Translations under genes and position numbers: made by a program
Notes under the pieces: generated by a model
Told to the model about the DNA's origin: nothing
Database searches by the model: none
What the model saw: only the letters and a program-made list of their open reading frames with translations
DNA from: Loxodes magnus
Taxonomy: Eukaryota > Ciliophora > Karyorelictea > Loxodida > Loxodidae
Assembly (NCBI GenBank): GCA_946699065.1
Contig: CAMPDV010001072.1
Span: 1 to 64,000, forward strand
Direction: 5' to 3'
DNA length: 64,000 bases
Shown here: one piece after another, positions 1 through 11,045 of the stretch
Numbering within the stretch: position 1 is the stretch's first letter
Layout: each line of letters opens with the position of its first letter

Positions 1-504
1 AGTTTTTGTTAAAATTTGTTTCCCTTAATAGGAGAATTTTAGTCTAAAGGTAAAAAAGAGTTTTATAGCAAAAATAGAGAAAATGAATCAAATATGCCAG
101 TTTATATTAATTAGGAAGTATTAAGAAGGTATTTAAGAAAAGATTGAATTGATATAAAATGTAAAAAAAGAATTGAAAGCTATTAAAAGCATCAAAATTA
201 CTAGCAACCAACTTAAAGTTAAATACAATTTTTTTTAAATAAAAGAAATCTAAAATTGAAGATAAAAAAGATATTTCTAAGATTCTTTAATAAATTTATC
301 ATATTAATAAAAATAGAATTAAGCCTTTTTGGAAATCAGATATTAATAAAAATAATGATCTACTAAATGACTTTATTATAGTGTAATAAAGCAATGTAAT
401 TTCATAGATAGCAATATAATCAATCATAATTAAGTCAATTTTATATTATAATATTCATATACTTGCTACTTTAAAAATTACTTTATAAAATTATTTTTAA
501 AATC

Positions 505-1765
505 ATGAAACTTAAATCAGTTATGTAGAAATTATTCAAGCGAAAGAATAGTCTAAATAAAGAAGCTTCTAAAAAATAGTAAGAAATAGGCTAGTTTTGT
601 GAATAGCAAACATCAGGATTCTATAATTAAAATAATTGATATCCTCCTAATTTGAATTATCAAAATAAAGGGAAATGTGGAGCGTAAAAGGATAAATATA
701 GTTTCTATTGTTGTGAAAATTGCTAGTATATGTATACTTAGAGATCTGCTTTTAGTCTGAATAAAGTAATATGCGCTAGATTTATTCGCTTTAAAGCTTC
801 AAATAAGAAGACTTTTATGAACCTAAATATGCTACTTAAGTCAGAGATTAATAATATATCAAATTATAAAGACTCGACAAAGGTGGTTTCTCAGAAGTCT
901 GGAAAGGAATTTGAAACTAGAAAGAAGTGGCAATAAAAGAGATAAATAAATAAGAGTTAAATTAATAAGCTATGAATGAATTTATAAAGGAAATGGAAAA
1001 CATGTATCTCTTAAAGCACGAAAACATAGTAGAAATATATGGATACTGTTTTCATCCCTTTTTTTTAATACTTGAACTTGGCGAATAGTCTTTAAATGAT
1101 TTTTAAAAAATAATCAAATTACTTGAAAATAACGTTATCAAATTGCGCGTGACATTACCATTGGACTTTAATATTCTCATAGCTAGAATATTTTACATAG
1201 AGACTTAAAAAGCAAAAACATTATTTTAAATGAAACCAGAAAAGCTTTAATTGCGGATTTTGGACTATCCCATGTAAAAAGAGAATCCAAATCGATAAGT
1301 GATAAAAAGGAAAGTAGGAACTATAGCATGAATGGCTCCAGAATTGTTTGAATAAATCCCTAAGTATAGTAAAAAGTCAGACATTTATGGATTAGGAATG
1401 ATTTTTTGAGAGTTAGCTACAAGAAAACAACCATGGGAAAAAACTTTAAATGATGTGATCATTTATAAAGTTCAAAGAGGAGAAAGAGAAAAAATACCTG
1501 AAACATGTCCACAATTATTCGCAGAAATAATTAAAGGATGCTGAGATTAAGATCCAAATAAGAGACTTGAAATAGAAGAAATAATTTAAATATTAGAGAT
1601 TTTAAAATAAGAATCTGATTACTGCATATAAGAGTAAGAAAATGATTATTAAAATTTTAGCCCATCCAACAGTTAAGCAAAATATTCTAATAACTAAAAT
1701 AGCTAAATTTGATTTAATCAGAAAGAAAAGAGAGCAATAGTCAAGAATTTTTACAAGATTTTTGA
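505..1765 (+). pseudogene. TKL-type protein kinase, frameshifted copy 1
   Basis: Nearly identical to the intact kinase at 59069-60331. It encodes the same N-terminal Cys motif, AIK lysine, HRDLKSKN catalytic loop, DFG, WMAPE (W from UGA) and GCW motif. Against the intact copy it has four one-base differences in homopolymers: one T missing near 750-753, one T missing near 1100-1104, one A extra near 1304-1308 and one A missing near 1705-1707. Each shifts the frame. Start at 505 and the UGA at 1763 match the intact copy. It is either a young pseudogene or an intact gene with consensus errors; homopolymer placement makes the second quite possible. Confidence 0.75.
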
Positions 1766-2144
1766 TTGATAGCAAGATTACAACTTTTAAACTTTAAAAT
1801 AAAAGTTTTTACATTTTTTAATTGAATAAAAGACTTAAATTTAATTAAAAATTGCATATATTATTTATTGCATATTCTTTTTTATTAATAAAATATATTA
1901 ATTAGTATATTCTAAAGTAGAATTAAGTGCTTTGCTCATATATGATTTTTTAAATAAATTATTTTACTACTATTAAGAGACATTCCTCATTTCGTAATTA
2001 ATAATTAAATTAATTATCTTCTATATAATTAAGAACTTTAATAACTACAATTATTTTAAATTATGAACAATCTACCTAATTCTAAATAATTTGCTATTAT
2101 ACAAATAGAGATTTTAATAATAATACGATAAATTAAGTTTGCAA
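1766..2144. other. Intergenic, A+T-rich, no gene seen
   Basis: Spacer between convergent kinase and gag-like genes. Repeated at about 60332-60710. No RNA gene or coding frame recognised. Confidence 0.6.
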
Positions 2145-3009
2145 TTTTCGAGGATTTTCACCTCTTCATGCTGGATACCAGATTGCTCCAGTGTTAAAAA
2201 TAAAGTTTTAGATGTCTCTACTCCTCTCTCCTCCCATTACTCTTGTTATTTCCGAATCTAGCCTTATTTCTAATTAAATTTTCTCTTGTAAATGTATCCT
2301 TATTTATTTAAGTATAATCTTTCTCTTATTTGTCTCTACTACTTTTGTTTTTTCTTCCTCTACTGTGCTTGTATGGTTCTTTATTTATTCCAGTACTACG
2401 TCTTGAAATTTTGGAATTCCTTGCAGCATCTTCATAAGTGTTCTGTCGAATTGCAGTAGTAACATTTCTTCACTACTTTTTGGAGTTTAACCTTAGTCTT
2501 CCTATTGGTTTCTTCAATCATCATTGGATCTCCCCTTTGTTCATCTAATTTTTTTTCTAGTATTTCCAGTCTAATACTCATATCAGATTGTTTCTGAAGC
2601 TAATTTTAGGATTAGCTACTCTGGTCTTAAGATATGTTTCGGAAAGCGCTTAGTTCTCTTTCTTAGGACATAAGTCTGGATTCTATTCCTTCCGCTAGGT
2701 TGAGTTTTTCCATCAATTTCTCATTATCCTTTCTCAGTTTCCTAACCTCTTCCTGGAGGTTTAGTACCACTTTGATGAGCTGTTCCATGCTCATCTGGCC
2801 AGAAGGATTAAACTTTGAGACCTCCTGGTGCAGAGCAGACTTCATCTGCTTTCTGGGCTTCTCTTCTGAGCTTGTTTCTGTTCCTCTTCAGGTTGCTAGA
2901 ATTAAACAAAAGGTTAGGGTTAAGGGTAAGAAGACTATCCAAGATTGGATTCAGGTTTCCTCTCCAACTTTTTGGAGGTGGTGTAGAAACCTCTTTTGAA
3001 TCCTTCCAT
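2145..3009 (-). pseudogene. Gag-like coiled-coil/CCHC zinc-knuckle protein, frameshifted, copy 1
   Basis: Read on the minus strand from ATG 3009, the start MEGFKRGFYTTSKK resembles the intact relative at 6247 (MAEGLRKGF...). A heptad-rich segment follows (EQLIKVVLNLQEEVRKLRKD, about 2680-2780), then a CX2CX4HX4C zinc knuckle (CYYCNSTEHLWRCC, near 2420-2465; its Trp is UGA), then a basic Gln-rich tail with GYIYKRKF. The start frame and the coiled-coil frame differ by one base around 2850-2900, and the same shift is present in the copy at 60711-61575. The 3' end is uncertain because no UGA follows closely in frame. CCHC knuckles after a coiled coil are typical of retroelement gag or ORF1 proteins, but no polymerase is visible nearby, so a retroelement origin is inference. 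Confidence 0.6.
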
Positions 3010-4915
3010 TTTTTTAATATATAGAGATTTTAATTAAATCTAATTTAAGAATAATTTTTCCATGATTATACCATCTAACTCTCATTAATAGCTTAATTTT
3101 AATAAGTGCTAATTATATCTAATTATATCTAATTATTAATTTGTTATTAATATGTATAACTTAAATAGTTTAAATAAAGGTATTTATTACTATTTATTTT
3201 ATATTATTTTCCATATTTCTTATAAAGAAGTCTCATATCTTTTTTCTATCTTGCTATTAAATCTAATATATTTTATAATTATTTTCATAAGAGTTTTATT
3301 TATTTATTCGCAACATATAGCCAATATTCTTTTAAAAATTAGAATCATATAGAGTTAATTTAATACTCTATTTATAATTCATATCACATTATGAAGTTTA
3401 TTACAATTAATATTAAAATCAAATAGCTTCATACTATATACATTCTTTCTCAATTTAAATTACTTTTTTCATTTTTATTTTTCTAAATCTTTTTAAAGAC
3501 TAAAATGCTAGAGATATTAGTAGAATCCTTACAAAAGAGTATTTATCTTCCAATTTTTTTTATAGCTGATGAACAAACCCATTGCTTACAAAAAAGCATA
3601 TATATAGCTTTACAAGTATTTATTATCTTTTGTATAAATCAAATATAAGATACTCTATATAATCCAAATGCATAGAAATAGAAAAAACTTTACAAATTTC
3701 TCAATTTAATAAAATTTAATAATCTAATCTTTATGATTCCGTCAAAAGCATATTACAGCTCTTAAAAATTATTTTTTCAAATAAGTGTCATAATTTTTCT
3801 TCCTTTCCTCATTATTGCATAAAGACAACAAAAGAAGCAAGAATAAATTAATTTCTTTATTAGTCTTTTTCTACCTATTTACACAAAAGAAATGAAAGTT
3901 AAATGAAATTAAAAATTTACTCTAAGTATTTATGCTTTATGTAATAAAACTTTCTTTCTGATTCATATAATTTGTAACATTGCTACCCAATATAAAGTCA
4001 TATCCATACAAAATGTTTGAAAATTTAAATAGGTCCTGCATTTAAATAACTTTAAAGTTTATTATTTTCTTATTATATTTATAAATATTTCTTAATACTT
4101 TATTATCTAAAAAGCTCTAAATTTATTAAATTGTTATTTTTATTCTCTCCATTTAATAAATAATTTATGCATATCGTTTCTTAAATTTTATAATTTTAGT
4201 CTCCTCTTTTCTATCTTTTAATTCATACACATAATATTTTAGTAGAGTGATGAAAATTAATTAGAAAAAGTGTAAAAAATAAATACAAAAAATTGATTTT
4301 TTCATCTACATAAAAATTAAAAAATTTTAGATTTAATAATATCTTTAAAATCAATTGTAGATTAAATAATAGATAAAAATAAATCTAAGTAAAGCTATAA
4401 TAATAATCATCTAAATTGAGAGGGAAAAATAGAATTTCTTGAATAAAGAAAATAAATATTATTAATTACAGGGAAATTAATCTATGTTTTCAATTAAAAT
4501 TACCTTTTGTTACTAAATACCTTTAAGATATTTCTATATATCTCTAAAGCTAATTTATATTCAATATTTTAATAAGCTGGGCAATAATTGCATCTCTTTA
4601 TTTATGATAAATAATTTTTCATGGTGTCTCATAATTAGAAACTGCAAAAATAATTTAAGTTAGTTGTTTACTCAATAAAAGTTAATATTTTTTTAATAAA
4701 AGAAGGATATTTCTAAGAATATAATTAAATAAAACTGTAAAATTTCTATTTATTTGTATTTTATATTTTTAAGAATGATGTATATCTTAAACTTTGAATT
4801 AATTACTTAAAAATAATTAGTTGTTTTACGTAAATTAAGGATAAGTTAGATAATCAACTTTATCTTTTTTTTATATATTTCCTATTTAAATTAAAGTTAT
4901 TAAGGTATTATTAAA
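3010..4915. other. Gene-free A+T-rich stretch
   Basis: About 1.9 kb, repeated at 61576-63490. Contains a short direct repeat (taattatatc, twice, near 3110-3130). No conserved coding frame was recognised. The hydrophobic readings near 3152-3352 are low-complexity T-rich translation and I do not regard them as genes. Confidence 0.55.
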
Positions 4916-4988
4916 GGGGATCTAGCTCAAATGGTAGAGCGCTCGCTTAGCATGCGAGAGGCATTGGGATCGATACCCAAGTTCTCCA
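4916..4988 (+). tRNA. tRNA-Ala(AGC)
   Basis: Complete cloverleaf: D arm TAGCTCAAATGGTAGAGC, anticodon stem CTCGC/GCGAG around loop TTAGCAT (anticodon AGC), and T arm TTGGG-ATCGATA-CCCAA. The acceptor stem GGGGATC/GTTCTCC has a G-U and one U-U mismatch. Internal A and B boxes are recognisable (the B box has GGATCGATACC instead of GGTTCGANNCC), and a T5 run directly downstream could serve as the Pol III terminator. Identical copies lie at 63491 (+) and 32274-32346 (-), plus a truncated copy at 44784. Confidence 0.93.
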
Positions 4989-5790
4989 TTTTTATTAATT
5001 TATGGTTTTAATAAAAGAAATTTTTAGAGATAAAAACTAAATAAAATATATTAAACTTTTTTGTTTTTTTCACTTATTTAAACTGATAAATAGATAAAAG
5101 ATTTATAAAAAGCTTATGAAATTAATTTTTAAATACTTTTATACAGCTAATTGTAAAATTTTAATTTTAATGAAAAATCAGACCAGGATATTTTCCTTTA
5201 ATTTAGTTACATCTTAGTTTTAAGTTAAAAAAATGCTAAAATAGACTTTTATCTCAACAAATATTTTTATCTTTACCTAGATTTATTTTTCTATTTATTA
5301 AAAGCTTATTAACGTTAATCATAACTTCCATTATTAATTTTTTATAATCTTTAATTTTTAGACTTCGAATGTCCAATTATTTTAAAAGAAAACCTTAAAA
5401 ACTATATACAAATAAATAAAAATTTAAAGTTATGATTATTTAATTAGTAAGAAATATATTTTTAATAATTATTATCATCACATAATTAAACTTATTCAGA
5501 TTCGTCTATAAATAAATATTTCTATATTAAAATTAAAGATAAATAAATTAATATAACTAATTTGTACAACTTAGACAAGGAAATTCATCTTTTACCATCC
5601 TTAAAAATAATAGAAATAAAAAAGTGATATTGTAGCTTTAAATTTAGTAGTTGCATAAGTTTAATTATTTATTTTTACAAAATATAATAGAATTTACTTA
5701 TAGCATAATTTAATTATAAATATAAAGGATATTATAAATTAAATAAATTACTGGGAATAAAATCTAAGCACTTAGTTAAATTAAAGATTC
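4989..5790. other. A+T-rich spacer; first part is a repeated tRNA flank
   Basis: The first ~170 bases after the tRNA resemble the flank following the tRNA-Ala relic at 44836 (cttatttaaactgataaata and neighbours) and, inverted, sequence below 32274. No gene recognised. Confidence 0.5.
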
Positions 5791-5799
5791 AAATTCGAA

Positions 5800-6115
5800 A
5801 TGTTGTTATGCTATACATGGAACAAGTAATGATAGCATGCTAAATTAGGAAGAAAGTTAGAAAGATTAAGAAGAATCTTTATTTTATTTACCTAATTGGA
5901 GATAATAAAAAACTTGAGTAAAAATGAGAGAAAATAAATAATTAGGAACAATTATCTAGACAGTAAAGAGGAGATTAGTCAAATTTAGTATATGTTTCCT
6001 GATAAATAAAACTTATTAAAAGTCTATTAAGACAGAATGCTTAAATAACTAAAAATTGTAAAGAAGAAAAAACTCTAAAATATTTGAAATTGGAAAGGAA
6101 AATGAAGAGAGTTGA
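5800..6115 (+). other. Purine-rich possible coding remnant
   Basis: Codon-like, purine-rich stretch on the plus strand. Two different frames read plausibly in succession (MLNQEESQKDQEESLFYLPN, then DSKEEISQIQYMFPDKQNLL), which would need a frame shift. A UGA closes one frame near 6110. No family recognised. Since every codon can be sense, openness is no evidence; only composition supports this call. Confidence 0.25.
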
Positions 6116-6246
6116 TTATTGACATCTATTTTTATTTAAATAAATTTTAAAATATAAAATAGATACCATTTGAATATTCCTCTCAACTCATATCATTTTA
6201 AACTAAATGCTTAATATATTAAATAAGCAATAACACTATAAAAAAA

Positions 6247-7017
6247 ATGGCAGAAGGTCTCAGGAAGGGTTTTTTTCCAGCTCCATAGAAAAAGGAAAAA
6301 AAACCAGAGACTTCTAATTCTTCTCCTACCACGTCTTCTTTAATAATATAATAATTTTCTTAGGCTCTTTAACCCCCAAATTTAGAAAAATAAAGATAAT
6401 CTTAAATTGAATAAGAAATTAAATCAACAGAAACTGACTAAAGCAAGCGAGACTTTTTACTCCCATAGCCACGATCAAGCAACTACATGAAAAGTGGTAA
6501 CTAAAAAATAATGTAGAAATAGAAAAATGATGAATAGCTAATAATAGAATAACTTATGAAATCTATCCGTAACCTATAAGAAGAAGTTTAAATATTAAAG
6601 AAAGAAAACCAAAAATTACTATAGAAAAGTTAAAACAATGAAGAAAGATTAATGAAACAGGAAATCGAAGTGAAACTTTTGGGAGAAAAAAGAATTTAAC
6701 CTTAAACTTTAGCTGAAAATAAAATGGAACTAGAATACACAAAACCCTTAGAGATAACTCCTCCCAGAAGGATCGTCAAGCTGTGCTACCTGTGCAAATC
6801 AAAATTCCACACATACAAGAGATGCAAGATATATTTGGATAAACAGAGAAGAAACAGTGAAGAGATTTGGAGAGAACTTTCAAGAATTTATGTAGACAAG
6901 GATGGAAGAATATTTAGAAGGAGGCTTTTTCAAGGGAGTGCCAGAACTCCAAAAAAACTGGGAGTCCCGAACTTTTATTTTAAACCTCAAGGAACGAACT
7001 CTGGAGGAATGTATTGA
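6247..7017 (+). CDS. Gag-like coiled-coil protein with CCHC zinc knuckle (intact)
   Basis: A 256-residue protein from ATG 6247 to UGA 7015 with no frame break and no internal UGA. The N-terminal third is low-complexity Ser/Gln/Lys. A coiled coil follows at about residues 100-150 (heptads around SIRNLQEEVQILKKENQK). A CX2CX4HX4C zinc knuckle is at C180, C183, H188 and C193, followed by a basic segment with DKDGRIFRRR and a Gly/Asn-rich end. The minus-strand genes at 2145-3009 and 60711-61575 share start, coiled coil, knuckle and basic tail. Zinc knuckles bind single-stranded nucleic acid, so an RNA-binding or retroelement gag/ORF1 role is likely but inferred; no reverse transcriptase or terminal repeats were seen. 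From about 6724 the gene uses CAA/CAG only and higher G+C, while its first half is full of UAA/UAG Gln codons. Confidence 0.8.
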
Positions 7018-10000
7018 AGGGGTTTAAAATCCCCGGAGATACGAACACTTTAATTTAGTATATTATTATTATTATAAGCAATAGCACTTATATTATATAC
7101 TCATCTTACAGATCAATAACTTTTAAAATTTATTTTTTATTTTTTAGTTTTAGTCATTTTCTTAAAAATTATATTAGATATTTTTCAATTAATATTCAGT
7201 TAATTAAGCATAAAGTTGGGTAAGTAGATTATGATATGAAGATATAAAAGGAAAAAATATATATCTATTATAAAAACTAAATATAGATAAAGAAATTTTG
7301 TAATAAAGCTAATATAATTAATATTCAGAAATTAGAGATAATTGGCTTAAAATTTTTTTGAAATAAGCATAATAGAAAGATTGCAGACCTTTCAATATAG
7401 TTTATTATTTTGGCTTTAAGAATTTTTAGATTATATTAAATTATTTTGTTAGATGACTTCCATAACAATACAATTGAGGAATCTGAAAAAACAATTTGAA
7501 AACCAAGGTAAAGCATTTTACTAATCCAAGTAAGGATTTATCAAATAATGTTTAAGAGTTTCTATATAGAAAGAATTATATTTGCATGAGTAAATTAAAA
7601 GTTAAATATCATAGAAAGTATATAATTAAAGTATATAGAGCATACATAAAGAATATATTAAAGGAATAATTTTAAATAAATTCTAAATCTCCTTACTATA
7701 ACTAATAAAATTATTATGTAGTTTCTTATTTTAGTTTATTAAATTGATATTTAGAAAAATCTATCTAAGTAATTCTAAAAAATAGAGCAAAATATATAAA
7801 CATTTAATCATTATTGCCTAAAAATTAGTTTTTTGTTATCTAAAATTAGCTATAATTATAAAAGCTAAAATAAGAATAATTATTTTACTTTTTTATGGCT
7901 TAGATTATATAATTTAAAAATTTATTTAAAAATTAATTCAAACTTACTCTATCCTTGCTGAGAAGCTTTATTTTAATTTTTTATATTAGTTTATTTCTTC
8001 CTTATGCAAAGGAAAAAAGTTAAGATTTAAATAATATATTTATTCTTTAAAATAACTAATTCATTGGAGAAAAGTAAAAGCGAAATATAACTTGATTTAA
8101 GAATCTGAAGTTTAGTGAAGGAAAAATAAATTTTTCTTATTCAGTAAGTGGAATTCAGCTACTCATAAAGATTTAAGCATTTTAGGATAAAAAAATTTTA
8201 GCAAGGTAATTCCAATTATTTTATATTTAAAAAAAAATTTAATGTGTTTGAGCATCTATTTTTGCATATTATCCCTTGGGGAAGCTTAACATAAACAGAG
8301 GTAATGGATTTGTAATAAGAACTAAAAAGATTGGGAAATCCTTACTTAAAAAAATGATAATAATAATATTAAAACTCGAGGAAAAGAGTAAGTTTATGTA
8401 AAAAGTTGAATTAACTCCTAAAGAAAGATTATATAAGCAATGGATACTTTTTACTCTCTAAAAAGAAGAATATAAAAAATATATTCAGAACTGAAAAATT
8501 TTGAAATTAATAAGAACTTCTGCTTGTATAAATTATAAGATTTTTAGATTATCATATTAAGATTTTTTTAACTTAGAAATAAAAATAGACTAACAAAGCA
8601 TTCTATCTTCTTTCTTTGTTTTATCTCTTATCTTGAAATTATATTATTGTTTATTCATCCTTTTTGTTTTGGTTAGTATATAAACTTCATTTAATTTTCT
8701 TATTCATAAGTCTCTATTAATAATGAGTATGCAGAGGTATAATAGATTTATACCTTTTGTCTAGTAAATAATTTATAACTATAAGGTTCCAAGTTATTTT
8801 AATACCAGATTTTATATTATATGGTAATTAAATAAAGATTTAATATCAGTTATCAAACTAGAGAGTATTTTAAATTGGTTATAGATAGAAACTAAAATAA
8901 TTTATCTTTCTATTTTTATATTTATTTACTAAACGTTTTAAGAAAAATCTTATGCTTCTAGATTAAAATAGTTCTTTAGAAGCTATTACTTTAGCATAAT
9001 CAACTCTTTATCATTTATGATAAAACAGATCCTTAGCTTTAAAGAGTAAATTAAGGTGTTAAGATAACTATATTCACTTAAAAGCAGTATCTAGTTTAAG
9101 TTTTATAATTATAGGTATTTTAGTTCTCATATGAGCTTTAATTATTATCAACATACCTTAACATATATAAACAATCTTTTATTTATGCGCTAGTTAAAGC
9201 AAACTTGACAAATTAAAATTCTAACTTAGATGATAATAAAAATAATAGGAAATAGAATTGTTTAATAATAGAGTGCTATGTAAAACTTAAATTAAGCATT
9301 TAAGTTAAATTTTATTTTAGCTAATTTTAATTTAAAAGATATCATAAAGCATTAATATAACAAACTATTTTGGTTTAAACTTAAATGCTAAAAACATTAA
9401 TCTAGTCCATTTAATTTAGCTTTCTCTTATTAAATGCTAGTTAAGAGTTAATTATGAGAAAATTTACTTAAATAGCTTATAATTAAACTTCCATCAATAA
9501 CTCACATATATTTATTGATCAATCAATTTCTATTTTTATTCTTCACTTTTTTATTTAAGAAAAAAGCTTGTTTATCACAAAATTTTCCAAATAAAATATT
9601 AGCTATCTAATATTTCTTAGGTATATCAAAGTTGCCTACTATAAATCAAGCATTTTAAATTTAAAGCATTTTATTAAAGTTATTAATTTATGTGAAAATA
9701 TAGTAAAACTAATTTTTATAGCTAAACAGTAATAGTTATTGATTTAGAATTTGAAAGAGTAATTTTTGGAATATTTTTGGAAATTCATAGTTAGGAAAGA
9801 ATAAAAAATATTTATAATTGTTAAAATATACAAATACAGTCTTTTAGTAATTCCAATTATAAATTGTCAATAATTTTTCCAAATTTCATACATTTTTCAA
9901 CTTTCGGAATTTTTTAAAAGCAAAAAACTTTTTGTATGTTGATTTGGCACTGATTTTATAAATTAACTCTGGTTAAAAATTAAATTTTTTAATCCTAGAT

Positions 10001-10024
10001 ATCTAATTTTTAAGTATTTAACTA
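7018..10024. other. 3 kb without a recognised gene; contains a dispersed repeat
   Basis: Mostly A+T-rich spacer. Near 7452 an ATG opens a frame beginning MTSITIQLRNLKKQFENQ that looks weakly coding and runs without a clear end; I do not call it. Bases ~8640-9060 recur, diverged, at ~25745-26145. No RNA gene found. Confidence 0.5.
8640..9060 (+). repeat. Dispersed repeat, copy A (direct match at 25745-26145)
   Basis: Shares ordered landmarks with 25745-26145, such as tctattaaYaatgagt, ttttgtctagt, atcagttatcaaactagaga/gagttatcaaactagagagt and atttatatttatttact. Substitutions and indels are frequent, so the duplication is old. No coding capacity recognised. Confidence 0.7.
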
Positions 10025-11045
10025 GCTTATGATTTTTAAGATTTCCTCAATATTTATTCTCTCACTTGGATCTTGTTTTCAACAATTAGAAATTAAATCT
10101 TTAAATGATTAGAGACAATCCTTAGGAATTTACTCTCTTTCTCCTTTTTAAATATGAAATTTTATTACTGCAGCTAAAGTTTATTCCCAAGAATTTTTCT
10201 AGAAGTTATTTCTCAGAAAATAATTCCTAGAGTATATATATCAGATTATTTACAATATTTTGGTTCTTGTAAATATCTCAGGAGCCATCCAACTTAATGC
10301 TTCTACTTATTATTGATCACACAAAGATTTAAATTCTCTCTTAACTCGTGAAAGACCGAAATCTGAAATCATAGCTCTATTATCATTGTTTAAAAGGATG
10401 TTCCTGCTTTTAAGTCTCTATGCAAAATTTTGTTAATGAATATATTATATCCCCTTTACAATATTGCATGTAGATTAGAATCTTACGTTTCAAGAAATTT
10501 ACTCTTTGCTTTATAAAAAATCAAGCAAAGAACATTTTCCGAGTTAAAGCATCAAACAGTAAGGTTTAAAACAAAATCCATAAAGCTTAATGATATTTTT
10601 ATGATTAATATTAGCTATTATCTTTTCTTCTTATAAAAACTAATTTTATGCTTCTTAGCTAAATTTAAATATACTACTTTTATGGCTACTTCTTTTTAGT
10701 TTCATTTTCTTATATAAACATTTCCAAATTCTCCTTAACCTGTTTGCTTTATTTTTTCAAAAATTTGATTAGTAATTTCCTGGTTATTTTGCTTTTATTA
10801 TTATTTTATGTCTTATGTTTTACTACTATTAGATATTTATTTATTGCTATGGCTGTTTATTTTTTTAATTTATTTAAGAGCATTTCAACTCGTAATCCTT
10901 TTAACAAATCCTGTAACAAAAAACGGATTTTATCTTTTGTGCTTCCATATTTGCCTCTGTCATCTTTGGATATTGGCATGTAATATTTTCTATTTTATAA
11001 TATTCTGATGTTTCTTCCTTGCAAAATTATCCCTTTTCTTATTTA
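10025..11045 (-). pseudogene. Decayed TKL-type protein kinase
   Basis: On the minus strand, pieces of the same kinase family appear in order but in different frames. They are the N-terminal motif KGQFCKEETSEYYK and CYRICQKDYE; a glycine loop GQGEFGNVY with WNQKEVAIK; NHKNIIKLYGFC; HRDLKAG; DFGLSRVKRE; LSWMAPEIF; IIFWEITSRK; and KQDPSERINIEEILK. At least four frame shifts separate them, so the gene is broken. The insertion-like changes are not all in homopolymers, so this looks like real decay rather than error. The N-terminal Cys motif shows it had the same architecture as the kinases at 28.4, 55.1 and 59.1 kb. Confidence 0.75.

Larger units (their letters stand above)
1..5423 (+). repeat. 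Segmental duplication, left copy (matches 58566-64000)
   Basis: This segment can be followed almost base for base in 58566-64000, in the same orientation, with scattered substitutions and one-base indels. It contains a TKL-like kinase pseudogene, a gag-like CCHC gene on the minus strand and tRNA-Ala. The left edge is cut by the window start, so the unit may be longer. Divergence is very low across coding and non-coding sequence alike, so the duplication is recent or the two ends are an assembly repeat. Confidence 0.93.

Noticed and set aside
2905-2935. TTAGGG/CCCTAA-like telomere motif (ggttagggttaagggtaag)
   Set aside because: Only two imperfect repeats, and it lies inside the gag-like gene, where the minus strand reads YPQPQPF from UAA Gln codons. 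Not a telomere or chromosome end.
2700-3024. Plus-strand frames of 99 and 69 codons over the gag-like gene
   Set aside because: Antisense to a gene with recognisable coiled coil and zinc knuckle; they have no protein-like pattern of their own and recur only because the segment is duplicated.
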